DNA of 64,000 bases from Halarcobacter sp. (GTDB lineage: Bacteria > Campylobacterota > Campylobacteria > Campylobacterales > Arcobacteraceae): NCBI RefSeq assembly GCF_963675975.1, contig NZ_OY780939.1:3162001-3226000 (forward strand). The letters are read 5' to 3'. A model generated the notes under the pieces. The model did not search any database, was not told the DNA's origin, and saw only the letters and a program-made list of their open reading frames with translations. The translations under genes and the position numbers were made by a program. This document shows positions 41,694 through 50,100 of the stretch, piece by piece (the first letter of the stretch is position 1; each line of letters opens with the position of its first letter).

Positions 41694-42379
41694 GCGTGAT
41701 AAACCTCCACTTCGGATTTTTCATTGTTTAACACAGCACTAATTGGATTTTTATAAATATCATTTGAGCTTAAAGTCTCTTCATATACTTTTAACTTCTC
41801 TTTTCCTTCTATATGAAGAATGATGTTTTTTGCTGATAAAATTCCACCTAAAGTTAAACTCATTCTATCGTATGGCGCTGTATCGGGAACTATTGATATA
41901 CATAAATTTTCATTTTCTAAATTATATGCTTCTTCTAACTTTTTATTATTAGGAAAAAGAGATGCTGTGTGGGAATCATTTCCCATACCTAAAACTACAA
42001 TATCAAAAGGATAAATAGTTTTATATATTTTTGAAACCTCATTTTGGGCTTCATTTACATCTTTATTTTCTATATACATTCCAAGAAATTTAGCTTTTGA
42101 AGCTTTATTTTGTAAAAGGTTTTCTTTTACTAGAAGCTCATTGCTATCTTTATTTGTACTATCTATCCATCTTTCATCCACTAAAGCTACAGTAACTTTT
42201 TCCCAAGCAATATCCATATTTGAGAGTTTTTGAAATAAAGGTTTTGGAGTGCTACCCCCTGAAACTAAAAGTGTAGCAGTTCCATTTTCCTCAATCCCCT
42301 CTTCTAATATTTGAATTATATGAGAACTTAATTCATCTAATAATTGTTCCTTTGAAAGAAAAGATTTAAAACTATTCAT
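41690..42379 (-). CDS. pgl: 6-phosphogluconolactonase
   Basis: It hydrolyses 6-phosphogluconolactone. The product has the NagB/Pgl family signatures LLVSGGSTPKPLF near the N-terminus, VALVDERW and LGMGNDSHTASLFP. The ATG at 42379 is preferred, since an in-frame ATG 18 nt upstream lies further inside zwf. GGAACG precedes the chosen start, which overlaps the zwf stop by 8 nt. Confidence 0.93.
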   Translation of the reverse strand: MNSFKSFLSKEQLLDELSSHIIQILEEGIEENGTATLLVSGGSTPKPLFQKLSNMDIAWEKVTVALVDERWIDSTNKDSNELLVKENLLQNKASKAKFLGMYIENKDVNEAQNEVSKIYKTIYPFDIVVLGMGNDSHTASLFPNNKKLEEAYNLENENLCISIVPDTAPYDRMSLTLGGILSAKNIILHIEGKEKLKVYEETLSSNDIYKNPISAVLNNEKSEVEVYHA

Positions 42380-43835
42380 CGTTCCAGCTTCTTCCATCTT
42401 GTGCTATAAGTTGAATTGATGCAGTTGGACCATCAGTTCCTGCTGTATACTTCTTCATAGGAACAAGATTGTTTTCCCAACTCTCAATAATAGGATCAGC
42501 CCATCTCCATGCAGCTTCTACCTCATCTAGTCTCATAAAAAGTGTTGGATTAGCTCTTATAACATCTAAAATAAGTCTTTCATATGCATCTGGTTTTCTT
42601 TTATCTGTATGGGGTGCATTTAGTTCTAAGTTTACCTCTTGAAGTTTCATAGTTTCACTTAAACCAGGAATTTTGTTCATAAGTCTAAGCTCAATACTCT
42701 CTTCTGGTTGAAGTTTTATTACTAATTTATTATCAACAATTGAGTTTGCATTATCTTCTGCAAAAATTGAGTGAGGCATTGTTTTAAACTGAATTACAAC
42801 TTCTGAATTTCTTTGTTGCATCCTTTTTCCACTTCTAATATAAAATGGAACACCATTCCATCTCCAGTTATCTATATCTACTCTAATTGCTGCAAAAGTT
42901 TCTGTATTACTTTGAGTTTCTTGTCCATCATTATATCCAGGAACTGATTCTCCCATAGATGAACCTGCTGTATATTGACCTCTTACAGTTCTTGAAGCTA
43001 TTTGTGCAGGTAAAATTGGTCTTAAAGTTTTTAAAACTTTAACTTTTTCATCTCTAATATCATTTGCATCTAAAGAACAAGGTGGTTCCATCGCCATTAG
43101 ACAAAGAAGTTGAAGAAGATGATTTTGTATCATATCTCTCATTGCACCATATTCATTATAGTATCCCCATCTTCCCTCTGCACCAACACTTTCAGCAACA
43201 GTGATTTGAACATGGTCAATATGATTAGAACTCCAAAGATGTACAAATAGTCTATTTGAAAATCTTAGGGCCATAATATTTTGAACTGTATCTTTTCCTA
43301 AATAATGGTCAATTCTATATATTTGGTCTTCATTAAAATACTCTAGAACTTTTTGATTTATCTCTTGTGAGGATTTTAAATCTTTACCTAAAGGTTTTTC
43401 AAGAACTACTCTTGAATTCTCTTTAATAAGATTACACTTTGATAAAGATTGACAAATTCCTGCAAAATATTTAGGAGAAGTTGAAAGATAATTTACCCTA
43501 TCTCTTTCAGCATGTTCATCTAATAGTGTTTGTAAATTTTCATACCCTTCATTAGTAGAAAAATCAACACTTACATAAAAAAGCTTTTTCTCAAATCTAG
43601 AAAAATCCTCTTGGGTATAACTATTTGAAGGTAAAAACTCAATTAGTTTCTCTTTTACTAAAGAGATATGTTCATCCTTTGATAAAGAACCTCTCGAAAC
43701 TGTAATTATTCTACTTTTTTCAGCTAAATAACCATCTTTACATAAGTGATAAAGAGCTGGCATTAGTTTCCTAAACGCCAAATCTCCATGACCACCAAAC
43801 AGAACGAAATCGCATAAATTGTTTTTTGTACTCAT
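42372..43835 (-). CDS. zwf: glucose-6-phosphate 1-dehydrogenase
   Basis: This NADP enzyme commits glucose-6-P to the Entner-Doudoroff route. The product (487 residues) has FGGHGDLAFRKLMPALY (nucleotide site), the catalytic RIDHYLGKDTVQN with His, and PFYIRSGKRM. Length is normal. It heads the zwf-pgl-edd-eda string. Confidence 0.97.
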   Translation of the reverse strand: MSTKNNLCDFVLFGGHGDLAFRKLMPALYHLCKDGYLAEKSRIITVSRGSLSKDEHISLVKEKLIEFLPSNSYTQEDFSRFEKKLFYVSVDFSTNEGYENLQTLLDEHAERDRVNYLSTSPKYFAGICQSLSKCNLIKENSRVVLEKPLGKDLKSSQEINQKVLEYFNEDQIYRIDHYLGKDTVQNIMALRFSNRLFVHLWSSNHIDHVQITVAESVGAEGRWGYYNEYGAMRDMIQNHLLQLLCLMAMEPPCSLDANDIRDEKVKVLKTLRPILPAQIASRTVRGQYTAGSSMGESVPGYNDGQETQSNTETFAAIRVDIDNWRWNGVPFYIRSGKRMQQRNSEVVIQFKTMPHSIFAEDNANSIVDNKLVIKLQPEESIELRLMNKIPGLSETMKLQEVNLELNAPHTDKRKPDAYERLILDVIRANPTLFMRLDEVEAAWRWADPIIESWENNLVPMKKYTAGTDGPTASIQLIAQDGRSWNDE

Positions 43836-43890
43836 AATTTTTCACTTTTTTATATTTAACTGATTATAAAGAATAAAAGTTACATTTTGA

Positions 43891-44736
43891 TTATTTTTTT
43901 TCTGCTTTTTTCTCTAAATCATAAAAATAGTTTGTGGCTTCAACAAAACCTTCAACAGAACCACAGTCAAACCTTTGTCCTTTGAATTTATATGCTAAAA
44001 CCATACCTTTTTTTGCTTGATCACATAAGGAATCAGTAATTTGTAATTCCCCATTTTTACCAGGTTTAGTTTTTTCTATCACTTCAAAAATATCAGGAGT
44101 TAAAATATATCTTCCAATAACAGCTAGGTTTGAAGGGGCTTTATCATTATCTGGCTTTTCAACCATATTAGAAACCATATAAACTCCATCTTCCATAGGT
44201 CTACCTTCAATAACACCATATTTATGAACATCCTCTTTTGGAACTTCCATACAAGCAACAATACAACATTTATATTTTTCATATAGTTTTACCATTTGAG
44301 TTAATATTCCATCACCTTTTGGATTTACACATAGGTCATCTGCTAAAATTACAGCAAAAGGATTATTATCACCAACTAATACTTTTCCTTTATAAATAGC
44401 ATCACCTAAACCTTTCATCTCATTTTGTCTAGTATATGTAAAGGTACACTTATCAATAATATTTCTAATATCAGCTAACATTTTCTCTTTTGAAGAACCT
44501 TGAATCTGATGTTCAAGTTCATATGATATATCAAAATGGTCTGTGATTGCTCTTTTTCCACGTCCAGTAATTACTGACATAACATCACAACCTGCTTCCA
44601 TAGCTTCTTCAACACCATACTGAATTAATGGTTTAGTTAAAATTGGTAACATCTCTTTTGGCATTGCTTTTGTTGCTGGTAAAAACCTTGTGCCATAACC
44701 TGCTGCTGGGAATAAACATTTTTTTATCATTTTCAC
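43891..44736 (-). CDS. galU: UTP-glucose-1-phosphate uridylyltransferase
   Basis: It makes UDP-glucose from glucose-1-P and UTP. The product (281 residues) has FPAAGYGTRFLPATKAMPKEMLPI at its N-terminus (quoted in part), ILADDLCVNP for the metal site and VEKPDNDKAPSNLAVIGRYIL. UDP-glucose would serve the GT81-like synthase nearby, and glucose-1-P would come from the phosphorylase. Confidence 0.95.
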   Translation of the reverse strand: MKMIKKCLFPAAGYGTRFLPATKAMPKEMLPILTKPLIQYGVEEAMEAGCDVMSVITGRGKRAITDHFDISYELEHQIQGSSKEKMLADIRNIIDKCTFTYTRQNEMKGLGDAIYKGKVLVGDNNPFAVILADDLCVNPKGDGILTQMVKLYEKYKCCIVACMEVPKEDVHKYGVIEGRPMEDGVYMVSNMVEKPDNDKAPSNLAVIGRYILTPDIFEVIEKTKPGKNGELQITDSLCDQAKKGMVLAYKFKGQRFDCGSVEGFVEATNYFYDLEKKAEKK

Positions 44737-44748
44737 TTCTCCTTAATT

Positions 44749-46488
44749 TTAAAGTCTACCTTTAAGCCACATAATCTGATATGGCCCAAGTGTAATCTCT
44801 TTTGTTTCTTTATATTCTTTAGTATTTGAAATAGTACAATTTGAAGTTAATATATCACATAATGAACCTTCAATATTATCTGGAATTGTACACGATACTG
44901 TTTCATTTGAAAAATTATGTATTGCTAAAATTCTCTCAACACCATCTTTACAATGTTGATCAACGGCAAAAACTCTTTCATCTAAATCTAAAAATTCAAA
45001 TTTACCAAAAGGGTTAAATGCTTTTTCATTTATTCTAATAGAAATCAATCTTTTATATGAATCTAACATTCTTTTTGCCAAAGTTCCTTGTGTTGTTATC
45101 TCATTTTCCAACCAATCCATATTGTATTTTTCTCTGTTAATTGCTCTATTTATACCTGAATGCTTAACACCTTCATGGTAATTTCTAGAACCCACAAGAG
45201 AATGGAAATATATCCCTGGTACTCCTGGCATAACCAATACTGTTGCTTGAGAAACTAACATTCTTTTAAATCTTGTATTATCATCTTCATCAGGATGAGT
45301 TAAAGCATCTATATAACTACAATTTAATTCATATGGAGATTTACTTCCATCTGGCTCTGCTCTATATGAAACTAATCCTCCATGCTCTTTTACTCTTTTA
45401 ACTAAATAATCAACTTCTTCATCTTCTAAAATACCTTTTATAGGTCTTAACCCGATACCATCATGACTTGCTGTAAAGTTAAAGAAACATACTTTATCAC
45501 TTGGAAGAGTTAAAGTCTTAGCCCATGAAGTTAAAGTTTTAGTATTACCATTTAATAGTGAATGAACTAACAATGGTGGTAAAGCGAAATTATAAACCAT
45601 TTGTGCTTCATCATCCCCACTACCAAAATAAGAAACATTTTCATGGTGAGGAACATTTGTTTCAGTAATAATGATTACTTCAGGTGCAACTTCGTGTAGA
45701 ACCTCTCTCATAAGTTGTATTAACTCATGAGTTTGTGGTAAATGTACGCAAGGTGTGCCTAACTCTTTCCAAATAAAAGCAATAGCATCCAGTCTAATTA
45801 GTGTTGCCCCTTTTTCAATATAATAAAAAAGACAGTCAAGTACATTTCTTAATACTCTGTGACTTTTATAATTTAAATCAACTTGGTCTTTACTAAAAGT
45901 TGTCCAGATATGTCTGATTCTTCCTTCGTCATCTGTAAATTCACTTAAAAGAGGGCTTGCTCTTGGTCTTGTAACTTCACTTAAATCAATTGAGGGATCA
46001 ACTTCTATAAAATAATCTTGAAAATATTTATCTCCTGATAAATAAGCTTTAAACCAATCAGAAAATTGCGACACATGATTAATAACCCCATCAACCATAA
46101 GTCTGTAATCCCCTGAAATACTCTCAATTTCTCTCCATGATCCCATATGTGGATCAACTGCATTATAACTTACAACTGAAAACCCATCATCAGATGAAGA
46201 TGGATAAAAAGGTAATATATGAATTGAATTAATAACACCTTTTAAATGTTTATCCATAAACTCTTTTAAAGTTTGAATTGAAGCTTCATGATGTCTATTA
46301 ACTTGATCCCCATAAGTGATAAGAATAATATCTTTCTCACTTAAGTGATACTCTTTTGAAATAATTCTTTGTTTATATTTAAATATTAAATCAATAATAC
46401 TATTAACTGCTCTTTCGGCAATATCTGGGGGATAAAGTTTATAAATCCTTTTATTTATTGTATGATCTGGGTCTGATATGTGTTTCAT
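44749..46488 (-). CDS. GH13 sucrose phosphorylase-like enzyme, probable glucosylglycerate phosphorylase
   Basis: The product (579 residues) is a GH13 subfamily 18-type barrel. The nucleophile Asp is in IRLDAIAFIW, the acid/base Glu in IIITETNVPH and the third acid Asp in TASHDGIG. Relatives include sucrose phosphorylase and glucosylglycerate phosphorylase, which uses phosphate to give glucose-1-P and glycerate. The context (glucosylglycerate synthase, glycerate kinase) favours glucosylglycerate as substrate. Specificity cannot be fixed from sequence alone. Confidence 0.85.
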   Translation of the reverse strand: MKHISDPDHTINKRIYKLYPPDIAERAVNSIIDLIFKYKQRIISKEYHLSEKDIILITYGDQVNRHHEASIQTLKEFMDKHLKGVINSIHILPFYPSSSDDGFSVVSYNAVDPHMGSWREIESISGDYRLMVDGVINHVSQFSDWFKAYLSGDKYFQDYFIEVDPSIDLSEVTRPRASPLLSEFTDDEGRIRHIWTTFSKDQVDLNYKSHRVLRNVLDCLFYYIEKGATLIRLDAIAFIWKELGTPCVHLPQTHELIQLMREVLHEVAPEVIIITETNVPHHENVSYFGSGDDEAQMVYNFALPPLLVHSLLNGNTKTLTSWAKTLTLPSDKVCFFNFTASHDGIGLRPIKGILEDEEVDYLVKRVKEHGGLVSYRAEPDGSKSPYELNCSYIDALTHPDEDDNTRFKRMLVSQATVLVMPGVPGIYFHSLVGSRNYHEGVKHSGINRAINREKYNMDWLENEITTQGTLAKRMLDSYKRLISIRINEKAFNPFGKFEFLDLDERVFAVDQHCKDGVERILAIHNFSNETVSCTIPDNIEGSLCDILTSNCTISNTKEYKETKEITLGPYQIMWLKGRL

Positions 46489-47700
46489 TTATTCATTATC
46501 CTTTCTAACATACTCGTTAAATTTGTATGAAAAGTCAGACATAACAGATCTAACAGTTGTCCAAGAAGATAATGAAGGGATACCCATAGGGTCTTCATAA
46601 AACTCTTGTGCAGCTTCTTTAATAGCAACTTGGAAAGCTTCTACTGCTTTTATCTCTTTTTCTCTGTTATATTCTAAGCCATTTAGTTTACTAAGTGCGT
46701 TATATTTTGATATTTCAAATCTAGATTCTTGGAAATATGTTGCAAGTAGTGTTTTAAAAGAACTTTGTGAAAAAACAACGCCCTCTTGAGCTAAAACTCT
46801 AAATAAAGTTTTTGCAATATCATTCGCCATTTTATATATTCCACCACCTGTTTCTTGACTTCCCAACTCTTGATGTTTATGTTCATATGATTCTAAAATC
46901 TGAGTTTGACAAATTCTTCTGTTTGAAGTATTTTTATAAACCTCACTTAAAGTTGATACTTCAAGTCCCCAAGTTGGTGAGATACCAATACCTCTTCCAA
47001 GTGATCTTATAAATGAAAACTCACCAGATAAGGCATATCTGAAACTTTCCATATATTCTAAATACCTATTTGAACCATAAACTTTTGCCAAAGAATTGAT
47101 AAGCGGAGTATATAGTAATCTTGTTGCTCTACCATGTAGTTTATTTGTTACTCTTGAATAATAACCTTTGTTAAATTCAAAATCTAATGCAGGGTGTACA
47201 ATTGGATAAAATAATCTTGCAGGTATTTCTCTACTATAATTTACAATATCACAATCATGTAAAGCAAAAGCATATGCATCTTTGTCTGCTAAACCATAAC
47301 CCATCATTGTCCATACGTTTCTTCCTTTCCCCGGAGTATCAAGACCTGGGAATCCTTCAACAGTCATATCTTTATAAAGTTCTTTTATTCTTGGACCATC
47401 ATTCCATAAAACATCAACTTTACAAGGAAGCACAGACATAAGCTCTTTAACCTCTTCAAATTGTTCTTTTGTAGCTTTATCTAGGCCTAAAATAATTTTA
47501 TAAAGATATTTTACCTCTTTTAACTCTTCTATTATTTTATGCATAGCAGGAGTTTCAAATTCTGAATATAATGCAGGTAAAAGAAGTACCATTTTTCTTC
47601 TTTCGCTAAACTCTTCAAGTTCTTTTTCTATATCCTCTAAACTTCTATTACCAACATTTTGAAGTGTTGTTATAACTCCATTTTGAAAAAAATCTGACAT
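46489..47700 (-). CDS. GT81-like glucosyl-3-phosphoglycerate synthase
   Basis: The product (403 residues) should move glucose from a nucleotide sugar to 3-phosphoglycerate. Seen are GKGRNVWTMMG, the metal-binding DCDIVNY and RVTNKLHGRATRLLYTPLI, which resembles the GpgS/MpgS family. No signal peptide is present. It abuts the GH13 gene with no gap and starts 1 nt from the glycerate kinase gene, in an operon that both makes and recycles the compatible solute. Confidence 0.83.
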   Translation of the reverse strand: MSDFFQNGVITTLQNVGNRSLEDIEKELEEFSERRKMVLLLPALYSEFETPAMHKIIEELKEVKYLYKIILGLDKATKEQFEEVKELMSVLPCKVDVLWNDGPRIKELYKDMTVEGFPGLDTPGKGRNVWTMMGYGLADKDAYAFALHDCDIVNYSREIPARLFYPIVHPALDFEFNKGYYSRVTNKLHGRATRLLYTPLINSLAKVYGSNRYLEYMESFRYALSGEFSFIRSLGRGIGISPTWGLEVSTLSEVYKNTSNRRICQTQILESYEHKHQELGSQETGGGIYKMANDIAKTLFRVLAQEGVVFSQSSFKTLLATYFQESRFEISKYNALSKLNGLEYNREKEIKAVEAFQVAIKEAAQEFYEDPMGIPSLSSWTTVRSVMSDFSYKFNEYVRKDNE

Positions 47701-47701
47701 T

Positions 47702-48865
47702 CTACTCTTCTCCTTTTTTTAGTACTATAATAAAATCCATTACATTTGTGCCTGTTATTCCTGTGACAAAATCATATCCCACTTTTTTAAAGAAGGTATT
47801 ACTATCACTATTATCTAAAAACTCATTTGGATTTAGATTTAATTTTTTAATTTTTTTATGAAGTTCAAAATCTACAAATGCTCCAGTTGCATCTGAACGA
47901 CCATCAATACCATCACTTCCAGCACTTAAAATAGAAATATTTTTATCTATGCTATCATTTATAAAAAGTCTTAAAGCAAGTTCTTGATTTCTTCCTCCGT
48001 ATCCATTTTTTGATTTAACTGTAGTTGTAGTTTCTCCCCCAAATAAAAGCACAAATTTTTTATATTTTTTATCATATTCTTTGATTTTTTTACTTATATA
48101 AGAACATGCTTTTTCTGAGTCTTTTGCTAAAGTTGTTGTAATAATATCAACTTTTTCAAATGAATTTTTACAATATTTTTTTGCTTCTTTTAATGCAATT
48201 TTATTGTTTCCAACTAAATGATGTTTAAACTTTCCATTATTCATTGGAGCTGAGCCAATTATATTTAAATCATCACCTATTACATCACTTAAAACTAAGA
48301 CTTTCCCTTTAGCTTTAAAATTATTAGCTAACTTTCCACCTTTTATTTGTGAAATAGATTTTCTTATAGTATTTAATGCTTTTATATCAATACCCGAAGT
48401 TAATAAAGCAGATGAACCTTTTATAAAATCTTCTAAAGATAAACCCTCAATTGGTTTTTCTATCATCGCAGAAGCACCACCTGATAATAAAAATATAAAA
48501 TAATCATTTTTATTTAATTGTGAACTTTTTTCAAATAAAAGATTTGCAGCCTTTTCACTTTTTTTAGTTACTTCTGGATGAGTTGAAGTAAAATGTGTTA
48601 GATGTTTTAATTTCCCTTTTGTAGTAGAAACAACTACTCCCCCTGAAATTTTTTCACCAATAATCTTTTCACACTCTTTAGCCATTGCATATGCTGCTTT
48701 TCCAACCCCAAAGATATACAAATTATCTATTTTTTTTAAGTTAACAGTTTCATCTACAACTTTTAATATATCTTTTTTTAAAGAGATATTATCTTGAATA
48801 ATAGAATCTGCTTGTACTTTTTTTAAAGCCTTATAATATATTTTTTCTAATTCTTCTTTATACAT
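47702..48865 (-). CDS. glycerate 2-kinase (GckA/MOFRL family)
   Basis: It phosphorylates glycerate to 2-phosphoglycerate for lower glycolysis. The product (387 residues) has GVGKAAYAMAKECEK near residue 54, LLSGGASAMIEKP, GGETTTTVK and the C-terminal MOFRL domain ending near SAGSDGIDGRSDATGAF. It would use the glycerate released by the GH13 phosphorylase next door. Confidence 0.9.
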   Translation of the reverse strand: MYKEELEKIYYKALKKVQADSIIQDNISLKKDILKVVDETVNLKKIDNLYIFGVGKAAYAMAKECEKIIGEKISGGVVVSTTKGKLKHLTHFTSTHPEVTKKSEKAANLLFEKSSQLNKNDYFIFLLSGGASAMIEKPIEGLSLEDFIKGSSALLTSGIDIKALNTIRKSISQIKGGKLANNFKAKGKVLVLSDVIGDDLNIIGSAPMNNGKFKHHLVGNNKIALKEAKKYCKNSFEKVDIITTTLAKDSEKACSYISKKIKEYDKKYKKFVLLFGGETTTTVKSKNGYGGRNQELALRLFINDSIDKNISILSAGSDGIDGRSDATGAFVDFELHKKIKKLNLNPNEFLDNSDSNTFFKKVGYDFVTGITGTNVMDFIIVLKKGEE

Positions 48866-49652
48866 TTTTTAGTACCATCTCATTCCAGCCTTTCGAACCT
48901 TGATAAGTCGATTTTTGCTGATTATTTCCAAAATATTCTACATAATCATTTTTATGATTTTTTATTATAACTGCTTTTTTTACATTTTCAAACATTGCAA
49001 TATCATTTTGACCATCACCTAAGCCAATTGAATCAATTTTTACACCATACAAATCTTCAAAAATTTCTATTGCCTTTTTTACAGCTAAACCTTTATCTTG
49101 ATATTTTCCAATTAGATGGTAAAAACGTCCACCTTTTGTTATCTTAATGTCATAATTTGAAGCTATATTTTGTAATTTTTCAATCAGTGAATCATCTTCA
49201 ATTAAAAAAGGCTCGGTAAAATCTCTTTTTTTAGACAAAATAGCGCTTTGCTTGTCAAGTCCTGTATATTTTATAAGCTCATCAATACTCATTTCACTAA
49301 AACCTAACATTCCAAACTCTTTTTTATACTTATTATAAAACTCTAAAATTTTGCCATATGTTAAACCTAATTGATAAAGATAATAGTCGTCTAATTGGTC
49401 TAAAAAAGATAGATTAAAGTTTTGATAGTTTTTTGGGAAAAATATTGCAGCACCATTTTCTATAATAAAAGGTTCGGTAATTCCCACTTTTTCTTGAAGT
49501 TTTTCAACCTCAACTCTAGTTTTACTTGTAGTAAACACAATAGGAATCTTTTTACTTTTTAAAAGCTCAATTGATTCTTCTGCCTCAGCAAAAGAATAAT
49601 TATCATGATTTAAAAAAGTTCCATCCAAATCTGTAAATATTACTGTTTTCAT
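48858..49652 (-). CDS. HAD phosphatase of the mannosyl/glucosyl-3-phosphoglycerate type
   Basis: The product (264 residues) has the HAD motif I FTDLDGTFLNHD, motif II FTTSKTR and motif IV IGLGDGQNDIAMFE. The mannosyl-3-phosphoglycerate phosphatase family fits its length and the nearby synthase. It should remove phosphate from glucosyl-3-phosphoglycerate to give glucosylglycerate. It is the first gene of the ten-gene run, with an 8-nt overlap to the kinase. Confidence 0.87.
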   Translation of the reverse strand: MKTVIFTDLDGTFLNHDNYSFAEAEESIELLKSKKIPIVFTTSKTRVEVEKLQEKVGITEPFIIENGAAIFFPKNYQNFNLSFLDQLDDYYLYQLGLTYGKILEFYNKYKKEFGMLGFSEMSIDELIKYTGLDKQSAILSKKRDFTEPFLIEDDSLIEKLQNIASNYDIKITKGGRFYHLIGKYQDKGLAVKKAIEIFEDLYGVKIDSIGLGDGQNDIAMFENVKKAVIIKNHKNDYVEYFGNNQQKSTYQGSKGWNEMVLKNV

Positions 49653-49796
49653 AATTTATTGTATCATTTTATAATCAATAGTATAAATTTTATATGTATA
49701 TTCAATATACATTAGCAAATTTTTTATTAAAAAAAATTGTATTGCTGTATTTTAAGATAATTTTATTACAATATAATACTAAATAAAAGGAGACTT

Positions 49797-50099
49797 ATGG
49801 TACCAGAATATGAAAAAATTATTGTATTAATTATAGTTTTATTAGCATCATTTTTAACATGGAAGATGGTAAAAGACTTTTATATAACAAAATTTCATAG
49901 TATTTTTGCACATCTAATTGCAATAATAACTGCATCATTTATGTTATTGTCTAGTATGTTTTTGTTTATGCCCAAAAATTATCAAAGAGGTGTAACAGCT
50001 GAAGTTGAATTAAATTTCTTATCTGTTGCAACGGTTATTGCAATGCTTGCAATACTTTATCTATTTTTTAAATATATGCCAGACAATAAGAAAAAATAG
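49797..50099 (+). CDS. small three-TM membrane protein
   Basis: The 100-residue product has three hydrophobic helices (about residues 8-24, 36-57 and 74-92) and a basic C-terminus. I do not recognise a family. GGAG lies before the ATG. The stop is next to the convergent PAS-GGDEF-EAL gene with no gap. Confidence 0.65.
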   Translation: MVPEYEKIIVLIIVLLASFLTWKMVKDFYITKFHSIFAHLIAIITASFMLLSSMFLFMPKNYQRGVTAEVELNFLSVATVIAMLAILYLFFKYMPDNKKK

Positions 50100-50100
50100 T

